Virus record (IMG/VR): IMGVR_UViG_3300042465_001630
Span: 1 to 22,246 of that record
Direction: 5' to 3' (one strand)
Length of the DNA stretch: 22,246 nt
DNA from: a virus
This document shows, piece after piece, positions 10,601 to 16,586 of the stretch. Position 1 is the stretch's first letter, and each line of letters starts with the position of its first letter. Position numbers and translations under genes: made by a program. The notes under the pieces were generated by a model. It was not told where the DNA came from, did no database searches, and saw only the letters and a list, made by a program, of their open reading frames with translations.

Positions 10601-11462
10601 CCGACTCGTCGTTTATTTCTTTGCGGAGGGCTTCGCCTTTTTGAGCCTTGTCATCCAACTCAGCCTTTGCGGTGATGTACTTGTCCTGAGCAGCCTTGGC
10701 CGCGTCAGTGTCGGTCGTCAGGTTGACCCACGCCTCGTTAGCGGCCTGCTTGAGTTTTGACTCGCCCATACCGATGAAAGCCGAGGCAATGTAATTGCCA
10801 ACAGCTTGCGCCGGGTCTCCCTTGCCAGATACGATTGAATTCAGGGCGCTGCTGCTGGCCCCCTTCATGAGGTCCAAGGTCTTTGGTGAAAAGCCCCAAT
10901 TGGGGTCCTTGTTCAGCGAATCAAAATAGCTGTTGGTTGAGGAGTAGATCAACCCCGAGGTAAATCCGGACGTGATGCCGTCCATGACGGATTTGCCGCT
11001 GATTGCCGCGTTGACGCCGCCAATGATTGAAGAATTCAAACTTGCTGTTGCGGCCTTTGAAATTGCAATTGCAGTGTCTGGCGGCAGGCTGAAGTTCTCC
11101 ATCATGGAGTTGGTGAAGTCTTGCCCTGCTGTTTTGGTTACATCGCTAATTGTTTTCCCAATGTTGGTGCCGCTCATGGCCTGCGAAGAGATGTAAGAAA
11201 CCGCTGCAGACTTTGCGATGTCCTCAAGGTTCCCGCCTCTTGCCCCGGTAATAACGGCGGCAGTGACGTAAGGCGGAATACCAATCATGGCTCCGCCAAC
11301 CTGCAACAGGGTCGGCAGAGGATCTTTGAGGATGCCCTCTACGGTTTTGCCAATCCCTTCGACTGCCGAGACAATTGCACCTCCAACCTTTTCGGCAACA
11401 TTGCCGAGCGACATGATGGGATCGCCAATATCCCATCCAGTTTTTTCTTTAAGGTAGCCCAT
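4653..11462 (-). CDS. Giant repeat-rich internal or tape-measure-like virion protein (2269 aa)
   Basis: This single uninterrupted frame fills about 31% of the window. Visible regions: an N-terminal Ala/Gly-rich part with hydrophobic stretches (about 20-240); a long helical, probably coiled-coil part (about 240-490); a mixed domain (about 490-860); an Ala-rich, partly hydrophobic region (about 860-1130) with a GGEAGLIEAVSQK-like segment resembling parts of large phage polyvalent proteins; two tandem repeat arrays (1441-1728 and 1731 to about 1972); an Ala/Gln linker; and a C-terminal domain near 2188-2220 with GPGDGQSDDIPAML and GEFVFPADVV, a motif I know from the C-termini of large phage structural proteins. 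It ends in a basic tail (KPARKVRR). The start follows AGGGA with 7-base spacing. It replaces the large ejection protein of T7-like phages in the gene order; a tape-measure role is the alternative. Confidence 0.75.
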   Translation of the reverse strand: MGYLKEKTGWDIGDPIMSLGNVAEKVGGAIVSAVEGIGKTVEGILKDPLPTLLQVGGAMIGIPPYVTAAVITGARGGNLEDIAKSAAVSYISSQAMSGTNIGKTISDVTKTAGQDFTNSMMENFSLPPDTAIAISKAATASLNSSIIGGVNAAISGKSVMDGITSGFTSGLIYSSTNSYFDSLNKDPNWGFSPKTLDLMKGASSSALNSIVSGKGDPAQAVGNYIASAFIGMGESKLKQAANEAWVNLTTDTDAAKAAQDKYITAKAELDDKAQKGEALRKEINDESAAYQKTITEKYNPLKAEYDKLAIDSAAAVNTYTEHKKIYEDNIGSYNNYQNIVGQYGGHYESRSAGDADYEAFISHAPSRQSFLDAANAAAATANAAGKTAENASIAAQKLMSDNQSMIDSLTSGKALIDKKVADFQAIKKDIEDPSVAGSTAATLKAASDAYQTKYDAWSKTKSAADRSAENYTKALAEVATRNATISALNTGVIKVTSKDADNNWVLDNGMTLTSQGKFVQDGQQVFAGAAGIPQTAMDFKANDGSNVDFNSEAGRVLSETDVVNICKRDYGFEPTTDEIDRLAGATYTGTGNQDITALADQKATAAYRSVTGTDPTADELAAIKRTNNVVGSAISLAKTGDADPWGDLEGAMLKGASGQDVKFTDAQLTEMVRKGLVFEGGDFNTKQDAANAARLDGWTQFEYDNTIYTMQPGGPTEKAVFQAVIDMQPNRNAAFGKARDLLGANQKFPYQGITYTTETAEERNARQYNSDAAAQARIDLIPAVGGSINTRTGTPANVSNTFIDQKTNQVVEDTRVWDAAGNVVSGSLSVADQPRALQVAGSLLLDAGTQIIDAFTGVGKFLGAVDKNGEFAKNVNQLVNFNKAQTPSEVSAESAIFWSNVKNAQGIADTAKVVLSSVVDQPLMTGFNIASEIIQTMGTLGAGAGVKYASTLLKAAPALAAKLGIGVDVVLNIGESAGAAYNESYKKALNSVGAQVRDGSMTTADAEAYAEDTAGKTFLAAAGVTGAVMLLPGGNALAKQVLGSGAETAAMKTAFKEAIKTDAAKVGYKLAAGTSVKETIAEGGEAGLIEAVSQKILNPDADYNWKDITVTTMLDSIYGGGHSAVIAAADVAVSNFKDRLISSGVDQTEVENLTNKVTDLVKSGNVSDASIAALKTETANLFQSVGLRIDPTLDLMNDQFLAGVVSQEVAGELSLSGLSPEQIAKNLSGAVAHVESGQKIDPTYVDPFLTDEAEARQIAQSLGYTNPSPEVLKSLTGPISEADAQIKLDKFLGGMNAFESGKPIGAAAAQEMVKDLGLSGLSDSEAISLATKIVQSVPADKLSEPKMTPEQVRTIIDGVIAANPTLTEVQVGRIVNDAIAKIPAGTSAADISDLVTTAISNIPSGLSIEDVSKVVTDATKNLTTKLDTEKAISDAIGKINFPAGITTADVTSAIKTYMTENPGLSLADVAGKITESTKGLATDTSVQNAISTALKDVATTADVKDAISGIVFPAGITAADVAAQVKAELIANPGLTAEEVARSISAYMTANPGLSAADVKAVIDDSTKNFATKKNIEDAIAEIKFPAGITSADVSLAITNYMKENPGLTLQQVSDAITTGTSGLATDEGVRTSIKDAMKGVATKTDVADAIKGIVFPAGISKDDVTNSIAAYMKENPGLSIPDVTAAISAYMTANPALTAADVTNVVSNATKDLVSNTALNTALAGVTTDVKTKFDALTQAQKDAVADQLQQGKDITKAITDTASGLQANIDALSGTVKTQYDSLTQAQKDAVADQVQQGKDLTKAITDSASGLQTQITGLTTDVKTKYDALTQAQKDAVASQVQQGKDLTTVINNTASGLQTQITGLSVDSQTKYDALTQGQKDIVANQAKQGVDLTTAINDASKLATQQVADVKKDVGALTTDVQAKYDLLNQGQKDIVATQVKLGVDVNKAIEDAAKTTSGEIAAVKTELKKDIGEGQTQFNTRVDDLVKQGLTFQTATQKALDEIKATQTAEAAKAAAAAKSGRAATAQAGIAQNLQNAVQRITPSPGLVDTSTPGFANIGLKTTGEAKFEGPLEQYMKMLAGNSYAAKPQETQQTQQVAPVQDELSAQQQPGSDYFAYGQQTDIDLAQGPGTDMLYSKAGGLATPLFAGGGTTRHGRFAGGGLNVVEHSGKARIDFRSGNAVTGPGDGQSDDIPAMLADGEFVFPADVVAALGNGSTKAGSDKLYDMMHSIRAYHRSAKPRDLPPPAKKSPLDYLKKPARKVRR
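5547..6272 (-). repeat. 47-aa tandem repeats inside the giant protein
   Basis: Units start at nt 6272, 6131, 5990, 5849 and 5687. The first three are exactly 47 aa (141 nt) with the core YDALTQAQKDAV, then QQGKDLTKAI, then ASGLQ. The fourth is 54 aa, with a short charged insertion, and the fifth is diverged (YDLLNQGQKDIV). A faint sixth continues toward about 5460. The pattern looks like a helical or coiled-coil rod with length set by copy number. The array begins 2 residues after the FPAGI array. Confidence 0.9.
6279..7142 (-). repeat. Four-unit repeat array (71/73/71/73 aa) inside the giant protein
   Basis: Four units begin with FPAGI[ST] at residues 1441, 1512, 1585 and 1656 (nt 7142, 6929, 6710, 6497) and measure 71, 73, 71 and 73 aa. 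Units 1 and 3 share one internal layout (NPGL..., then GLATD...V..., then VAT..DV.DAI.GIV). Units 2 and 4 share another, including ISAYMTANP. The array is therefore two copies of a 144-aa (432-nt) super-unit. A more degenerate unit, starting IPAGTSAADISD, lies just upstream. Confidence 0.9.
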
Positions 11463-11464
11463 GG

Positions 11465-11950
11465 TCAGTCCCTTTTTTGGCCAGTGGTCACAGCAAAAAT
11501 GCCTCTGGCACTGTCAAAGTGCGTTTTGACAGCAGGGTCCTTCAGCTTTCGGGCGGCAATTTTTAGCAGGCGCACAATGTCAGGTGTATGCGTTTGGGCA
11601 ATCAATGTGTCAAAACCCATTTTGCGAGCCGACTCCATAAATTGGTGCATGTTCTCAACAAAGTTTTCGGCAGTGTCACCGTTGTAGCTGCGGACTAGCC
11701 CGACCCGGCCCTCAAAGGCAGCAATCGTAAACAGCGTGTTGCCAGCTCGGATTCTGATCAAGCCCTTGTTGCTGTACTCATGGATCATGACCGTGTACAG
11801 CATGCGCTCGGTAGAGATTTTTGCCTTTTTTGCGCCAGCAACCATCATCTCTTGACTTTTTTTGTCCTCATGCGCAGCCACGACAAAGATGTCGGTTGGC
11901 TCTAGCATGTGCTCCTTCGAGCTGACTGGGCGGACGTCGGACACGGTCAT
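11465..11950 (-). CDS. Unknown virion-module protein (T7 gp13 position, possibly GNAT-like)
   Basis: This 161-aa mixed alpha/beta protein has no motif I can name firmly. The middle (about residues 60-130: charged strand, RIRAGNTLFTIAAF, then a helix with ESARKMGFDTLIAQT) recalls the fold pattern of GNAT acetyltransferases. The typical acetyl-CoA loop (Q/RxxGxG/A) is not seen, so an enzymatic call would be unsafe. It directly precedes the giant internal protein and follows the nozzle-like and PF10118-type genes, the position of internal virion protein gp13 in T7-like phages. Its start shares an ATGA overlap with the preceding stop, implying translational coupling. Confidence 0.6.
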   Translation of the reverse strand: MTVSDVRPVSSKEHMLEPTDIFVVAAHEDKKSQEMMVAGAKKAKISTERMLYTVMIHEYSNKGLIRIRAGNTLFTIAAFEGRVGLVRSYNGDTAENFVENMHQFMESARKMGFDTLIAQTHTPDIVRLLKIAARKLKDPAVKTHFDSARGIFAVTTGQKRD

Positions 11951-12630
11951 GCCGATGCCCCCAAATAACGGCTGTCGTCCACCTTGTTAGGGTGAAAGTT
12001 GGGCAAGTAAATCTTGAGCATGGGCACAAATACCTTGGTAGTCATGTGCCACGACCAGTGCGCAAAGTCAATCCAGTCTTTTGCGCTTCGGAAGCTGGAG
12101 CCTTGCAGGGCGTGGGCAACGATGAATTTGATGACGTAGCCCTGATTTTGCCTTGCAATTGACCGCAAGTCAGCATCTGAGTAACCCAAACTGCGCCAAA
12201 GGTCGATGGCCAGATCCTTGTGGCCGATCTCTTCGCGGGAGTGCCAAGCGAACAAATTGTGCTCGCGGCCAGCCTTATCGCCGTACAAATCAAGGTACAT
12301 GCGCCCCATACAGGCTGCAAAATGCTCGATGGAAACCATGCTGCCAAGCCAAAGCTTTGCGCCGGGTCGGCGGTGAATGATGCGGGTCTTCCGGTACTCT
12401 TCGTTGGCAATGTCGGTGATGCCAGCCCGGGAGTTGTAGGCGTCATGGGCGCTCGCGTGGGCAAGCTCCTCACGGATAAACGCCTCAACTCGGATTCGCA
12501 GCGCATCGTCCTTTATTTCCGGAAGGTGGTGCTTGGCGACGGCCACAAACGCACGCTCCCACGCCGGGAACAAGGTGCTCACGGCATCGCAGTTACGGGT
12601 AAAAAATTCTGATCCACCACACCAGTTCAT
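11947..12630 (-). CDS. PF10118-type 'predicted metal-dependent hydrolase', ferritin-like diiron fold
   Basis: This 227-aa protein starts at the ATG whose ATGA overlaps the previous stop; an in-frame non-ATG extension to 12678 lies inside the upstream gene and is rejected. It carries the family's acidic/His motifs in order: REELAHASAHDAYN (about 53-66), SIEHFAACMG (100-109), WHSREEIGHKDLAIDLW (129-145) and a C-terminal YLPNFHPNK (208-216). In a ferritin-like bundle these Glu and His residues would bind two metal ions. Bacterial relatives are about 250-300 aa and of unproven reaction, so the substrate is unknown. Its place between an 86-aa small protein and the gp13-position gene suggests expression with the virion proteins; it may be a structural re-use of the fold or an auxiliary metabolic enzyme. 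The family call is from motif recognition. Confidence 0.75.
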   Translation of the reverse strand: MNWCGGSEFFTRNCDAVSTLFPAWERAFVAVAKHHLPEIKDDALRIRVEAFIREELAHASAHDAYNSRAGITDIANEEYRKTRIIHRRPGAKLWLGSMVSIEHFAACMGRMYLDLYGDKAGREHNLFAWHSREEIGHKDLAIDLWRSLGYSDADLRSIARQNQGYVIKFIVAHALQGSSFRSAKDWIDFAHWSWHMTTKVFVPMLKIYLPNFHPNKVDDSRYLGASA

Positions 12631-12887
12631 GTTGTTTGCGTCGCCGGGTTGACTGCCGCGACCATGGCCTCGGCCCACTCAAACCAGTCATCGTACTGGT
12701 CCGTCCGAGGGGTTGCCTCGTTTGAGAATACGTCGATCGCGTTCAGGCCGTTGCCCCAAAGCCGCCAGTCCGTCAGGTCGTTGGGGATTTCAAGGTTCTG
12801 AGCCCCGTACAACTCGCACATGAGGCTCGCCCACGACTCAAACGTGTGGTAGCGGGGGTCATAGATTTGCGGTGGATTAAGAGCCAT
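12627..12887 (-). CDS. Small conserved-looking phage protein, function unknown
   Basis: This 86-aa acidic, Trp-rich protein (WASLMCELYG, DWRLWGNGLN, DWFEWAEAMV) has no membrane segment or known motif. The start overlaps the end of the nozzle-like gene by 11 bases and is preceded by GTGAGG. Its stop forms an ATGA overlap with the PF10118-type gene. Its aromatic, acidic, helical character and position just after the nozzle gene suggest a small virion-assembly or tail-completion factor, but this is inference from location only. Confidence 0.65.
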   Translation of the reverse strand: MALNPPQIYDPRYHTFESWASLMCELYGAQNLEIPNDLTDWRLWGNGLNAIDVFSNEATPRTDQYDDWFEWAEAMVAAVNPATQTT

Positions 12888-15090
12888 ACGGCCTCACATC
12901 GCCGATCTCGGCGCTGAGAAGCAATTTGCCGAGCTGGTAATTACCACCGGCCTCGTCGGAGGTGAACTTCAATCGCAGCTCACGACGTTGCTCGCGCATG
13001 TCAACTTTTCCGGTGTTAGACCCAAAAAAGTAAGGGTCCGAATCCTTGTCCTCGCCCTGCGCAAATGGTCGCCCAGTCACAACCACGGACATCTCCCCGG
13101 ACTGCACAAAATCAGGCTCAATGCGCTCCAAGCGGATCCAGCGGTTTTGTCCTTCTGGCGTCGGCTGCGACGGTCCGCCGCCCATCCAGCTCAGATCGTT
13201 GGTCTCAAATGAGCTCAGAATGGCCCGCACGTTTTGACCATCAATCTCGTCCGTCCCAATTTCATGCTGAAACATTGCAATGAGGTCAGCCGGGATTGAA
13301 AAGGTCAATGACACCGATCCGGTTCCAGTGGCCGCCGCTGACATCTGGATGGCTTGGGCGTAAATGTCCGTGACCGGGATGGAAAAACCAGCTCCGGAAC
13401 CGCCCAAGCTGGCCGCCGTGGCGCTCAGAACGTCGCCCACCAAATAACCCGCTCCACGGGCCACAATGGTCACCGAGGCTACTACCCCTCCAGCAACGCC
13501 GATCGTGGCCGTAGCACCCGCTCCTGAACCTCCTGTGAGGGCTACACCGACGTATGAGCCGTTGACGTAACCAGAGCCCGGGGTGATGGCACCAAGTGTC
13601 TCAATGTTGCTGGTCGTTATGGCCACCACGGTCGTGTTCGTTGGGATGTTGGAGCCGGTGATAACCTGCCCGAGCGCGGCCTGCGTGCTGTAGGTATCGC
13701 TGAACAGGAAAACGCTGCCGGACACCTCGTTAAAAGTGCCTGTAAATACGGTTTCGGCCGTGCTGCCATGCCAATCGGCCGCCACGGGGTAGGCAAACAC
13801 CTGAGAGAAGTACCCGGCGGAGCGCTGGGCACCACGGGCCTCACCGGCGTCGTACCAAGTGTTTTCGCGCACGTTGTAGATGATGGCGTCGGTGCATTCG
13901 GTGGCATCCCCACGAGGATAGAACCACCAGATCTCACCAAACCGGGGGACCTTCGTTGCCCACACCTTCTGACGCTGGTCATAGTTCAGGTTGTCAAAGA
14001 AGTAGTTCTGGTTCATGGTGTTGGGGATCTCCTTCACAACACCGTTGTAAAGCAAGAATCGGTCAACGCCGCACCAGTAATAGACGCCGTCGTACTCAAT
14101 TGCCGACTGCGACGAAAGAATGGAAGACTGGCTGCTGATGATGTCGTAGCGCCAGTATTGAGGAGGCGAACCGGTGCCGCCGATGAACGACACGCGGATC
14201 AGGCTGTCAAGGCTCCAGAACAGGCCAGAAGGCGCGTTTGAGCCGCCCCTGACGGGTAGGCCCTGCACAATCTTGCCGGAGGCCACGTTGGTCGCATTGG
14301 CGTCGGCTGAGACCCAATCGTTGGTATTGCCTGCCGAGCAGTTCTGGATCAGGCCGTTGTTGCCGTAAACAAACAGGTACGGGTGCAGCGACACAACGCC
14401 GCCGGACACCGAAATGTTGTTGCTGAAGGTCAGCGTGACCGTGGCCGTGGCCGTGGCGTTATTTGACAATGTCAGCGTGGTGGTAGATATTGACACCACC
14501 GTAGTGTTGGCAGGTATGCCTGATCCGGTCACAGTCTGGCCAGCGCCGATCAGCGGGTTTGCGGCGGCTAACGTCACCGTAGGGCTCAAATTTATTGTGG
14601 AGCCAGAATCGGTGAACACCCCAACCTGCTGCATCGTCAACGCGGTGATGTCGCCAATCAGCACGGGCGTGTTGTTGTCGTTGCTGATGGAGGCAAGGTT
14701 TTGGCCGGGGTGCGCCACGAGAGACTGCAAGCCGGTGCCAGCCACGTCGTAAAAGCCGTCAAACTGCCAGAGGTTTAGGTCGGTCTGGGTGAAGTTGGAC
14801 AGGGTAAAGTTGCCCACGCCAGCGCCAACGCCGTTGTTGTCAATGGTCAGGACCTGCAAGCCGTCGTTGTAGCCGCTGAAAATTGAGGTGAAGGCGTTCT
14901 GGGGGTTGACCCAGATCCCGCGTGAGGGCCCAGTGAGCTGGCCAGAGATGACCCGGAAGCCACCAATCTTGCGTGGGCGGCCGCGCTGGAAGCGGACCCA
15001 CTCGCCGTCGGTGTAGAACACCCTGTCAAATACCGTGCCGTCGCGCTGGATGCCCGGCTGCGTGTCTAGGGAGAAGACCTTGGCTGACAT
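12877..15090 (-). CDS. Tail nozzle-like structural protein (T7 gp12 position) with inserted beta modules
   Basis: This 737-aa beta-rich protein begins with a segment typical of phage tail structural proteins (DGEWVRFQRGRPRKIGGF, about 28-45) and contains many Trp/Tyr-rich strand segments such as QYWRYDII, YYWCGVDRFLLYNG and GEIWWFYPRG, as in propeller-like tail tube or nozzle proteins. Size (T7 gp12 about 790 aa) and position after the adaptor and before the internal proteins fit the nozzle (tail tubular protein B). Two copies of an Ig-like/beta module interrupt it (residues about 164-223 and 459-598), the second itself interrupted by a Gly-rich module (about 495-577). The ATG shares one base with the preceding TGA (TGATG). 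The structural role is likely; the exact nozzle identity is inferred. Confidence 0.7.
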   Translation of the reverse strand: MSAKVFSLDTQPGIQRDGTVFDRVFYTDGEWVRFQRGRPRKIGGFRVISGQLTGPSRGIWVNPQNAFTSIFSGYNDGLQVLTIDNNGVGAGVGNFTLSNFTQTDLNLWQFDGFYDVAGTGLQSLVAHPGQNLASISNDNNTPVLIGDITALTMQQVGVFTDSGSTINLSPTVTLAAANPLIGAGQTVTGSGIPANTTVVSISTTTLTLSNNATATATVTLTFSNNISVSGGVVSLHPYLFVYGNNGLIQNCSAGNTNDWVSADANATNVASGKIVQGLPVRGGSNAPSGLFWSLDSLIRVSFIGGTGSPPQYWRYDIISSQSSILSSQSAIEYDGVYYWCGVDRFLLYNGVVKEIPNTMNQNYFFDNLNYDQRQKVWATKVPRFGEIWWFYPRGDATECTDAIIYNVRENTWYDAGEARGAQRSAGYFSQVFAYPVAADWHGSTAETVFTGTFNEVSGSVFLFSDTYSTQAALGQVITGSNIPTNTTVVAITTSNIETLGAITPGSGYVNGSYVGVALTGGSGAGATATIGVAGGVVASVTIVARGAGYLVGDVLSATAASLGGSGAGFSIPVTDIYAQAIQMSAAATGTGSVSLTFSIPADLIAMFQHEIGTDEIDGQNVRAILSSFETNDLSWMGGGPSQPTPEGQNRWIRLERIEPDFVQSGEMSVVVTGRPFAQGEDKDSDPYFFGSNTGKVDMREQRRELRLKFTSDEAGGNYQLGKLLLSAEIGDVRPYGS
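13297..13716 (-). repeat. Second copy of the beta module, interrupted by a Gly-rich GSGY module
   Basis: GQVITGSNIPTNTTVVAITT (475-494) matches the first copy, and AATGTGSVSLTFS (586-598) matches its end. Between them about 83 residues (495-577, nt 13360-13608) form a separate Gly-rich module with PGSGYVNGSYVGVALTGGSG and ARGAGYLVGDVLSA, itself a repeat of GxGYxxGxxxxxxLTGGSG-like strands. Confidence 0.75.
14422..14601 (-). repeat. First copy of GxxIPxNTTVV beta module in nozzle-like gene
   Basis: Residues about 164-223 carry GQTVTGSGIPANTTVVSIST followed by TLTLSNNATATATVTLTFS. The same order appears again at residues 459-598 of the same protein. Modules of this type are common decorations of phage structural proteins. 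Confidence 0.75.
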
Positions 15091-16586
15091 CAGAAGGTCC
15101 CGCCCTGAACACCCCCAGTAAAGTTGCCGGTGCCCGGTATGTTTAGCCCTGTAGCGGTCAGGCCGAACAGCTTGACGCCCAAGATTGCAATACCGAATTC
15201 ACCAGATCCGGGGCGGTAAATACCCGTTGACGTCTCAGTCGCAAAGTTCAGAGATGGAGCGCCCACAGTTCCATCCACCAGAGAAACGTTTACCGCACCG
15301 GCGGCAATCGTTGAGGCGTTCAGCAAGTTGACCGAGTCGCACAGCAAGATCACCTGCTGGCCAGCGGGGACGGTCGCCGTAGCGCCGCCCGCGCCTGTGG
15401 TGAAGGTGATCTGGTATCCGGGGCCGCCACCGTTTGTCTGGTTGGTGATGTAATAAATCTGCACCGTCTGAGGCAACGTGACGGTGACGTTGCCTGTCAG
15501 GGTTCCGGTGTACTTCTGAATTGTGTTGGCCGCCTCTGAGGCGCTCAGGGTGTAGCTGCCGGTCACCACGGCCTTGGTGAGCTGGGTAAAATTGAACTGC
15601 GTGCTTCGACCCAAGCCGACGGTGAAGAAGGCAGATCCGGAGCAACAAATGACGCAAGAGTCTGCAGGCTGCAAAGAAATTGTTGACGCTGCGTTGATCT
15701 GTATTCCACCGGCGGGGGCAATGGTCAAAGTACCAGACCCACCGTTTCGGACCATCATGTACCAGTCGTTGCCCAGTGTGACGGCTGACGTCAGCGCTAG
15801 GGTGCCGGAGCCGCCAGTCCAGACGTAGGTTGATGCGCGGTCGGTGGTCAGTGCGGTGTAGTTGGACGCAAAGGTGTTGACCTCATTGGCGGCGTTCAGG
15901 GTGTTAGAAATAGCCTTGAGGCCAAACCCTGCAAGAGTTGCGGCGTCGACGTTGGAGGTGCCGACGCCAAAGGCTATGAGACCCCATGTTCCCGCCGTGG
16001 TGGCGTTGCTGGTCAGATAGATGTACTTGGCCTCACCGGGGGCGATTGTGACGATCGTGCCACCAGCGTAGGTCCTGACCTCAAAACTGTAGGAGCCGAC
16101 GTTGCGGAACAGCGCGTCAATACCCACAGACGCCTGATTTGCAGGCGGCATGTCCAGCGTGAAAGAGTCCAGCGTGAACGTCAGGCCAGTGGTTGTGCCA
16201 GCCGTGGTGGCCACCGCCGTTCCGCCGGAAGTGGCTGACAGCGTAAAGGTGGTTGACCCATTGGTGAGGATGATGTAGTAGGTGTTCCCAGCAACAATCC
16301 CGGTTGAAGTCCCAGTCAAAACTCCGGTGACAACAATCGCTTGGCCAACAAACAGGCTGGGGGTAGCGGTGCAAGAGCATTGCCCGTTTGTGCCTGCGAC
16401 GGTGACGCCCGCAAGCACCAATCCGCTTGAGAGCGACGTGACGTCCATGACCCGGGCGGCTGCGTTGTCTGTGTCGCTGCCGTTGATTGGCCACGACAGC
16501 GTACTGTCTGCGGACAGCGTGATTGAGCGGTATGAAACGTCGGTCGGCTGAATGACGGTTCCCGTGAAGGGACTATTAAAGCTCAT
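15090..16586 (-). CDS. Beta-rich virion protein, probable tail fibre or decoration protein
   Basis: This 498-aa Thr/Ser/Gly/Ala-rich protein is almost entirely beta strand and resembles phage fibre or tail-associated proteins. The N-terminal domain has ARVMDVTS (44-51) and, after an apparently inserted beta module (about 55-138, with GQAIVVTG and AGNTYYIILTNG), resumes with SFTLDMPPANQASVG (141-155) and LFRNVGSYSFEVR. The C-terminal part has the fibre-type motif SLNFATETSTGIYRPGSGEFG followed by GVKLFGLTATGLNIPGTGNF. It lies between the adaptor and the nozzle-like gene, where T7 has no gene, separated from the adaptor only by the GIY-YIG gene. Its AAGGTGA Shine-Dalgarno is inside the end of that nuclease gene, and the ATG overlaps its TGA. 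Host-receptor binding is plausible but not shown. Confidence 0.7.
   Translation of the reverse strand: MSFNSPFTGTVIQPTDVSYRSITLSADSTLSWPINGSDTDNAAARVMDVTSLSSGLVLAGVTVAGTNGQCSCTATPSLFVGQAIVVTGVLTGTSTGIVAGNTYYIILTNGSTTFTLSATSGGTAVATTAGTTTGLTFTLDSFTLDMPPANQASVGIDALFRNVGSYSFEVRTYAGGTIVTIAPGEAKYIYLTSNATTAGTWGLIAFGVGTSNVDAATLAGFGLKAISNTLNAANEVNTFASNYTALTTDRASTYVWTGGSGTLALTSAVTLGNDWYMMVRNGGSGTLTIAPAGGIQINAASTISLQPADSCVICCSGSAFFTVGLGRSTQFNFTQLTKAVVTGSYTLSASEAANTIQKYTGTLTGNVTVTLPQTVQIYYITNQTNGGGPGYQITFTTGAGGATATVPAGQQVILLCDSVNLLNASTIAAGAVNVSLVDGTVGAPSLNFATETSTGIYRPGSGEFGIAILGVKLFGLTATGLNIPGTGNFTGGVQGGTF

Noticed and set aside
12631-12678. Longer N-terminus for the PF10118-type protein
   Set aside because: The extra 16 residues lie inside the upstream gene and lack family similarity; the ATGA overlap start matches the operon pattern.
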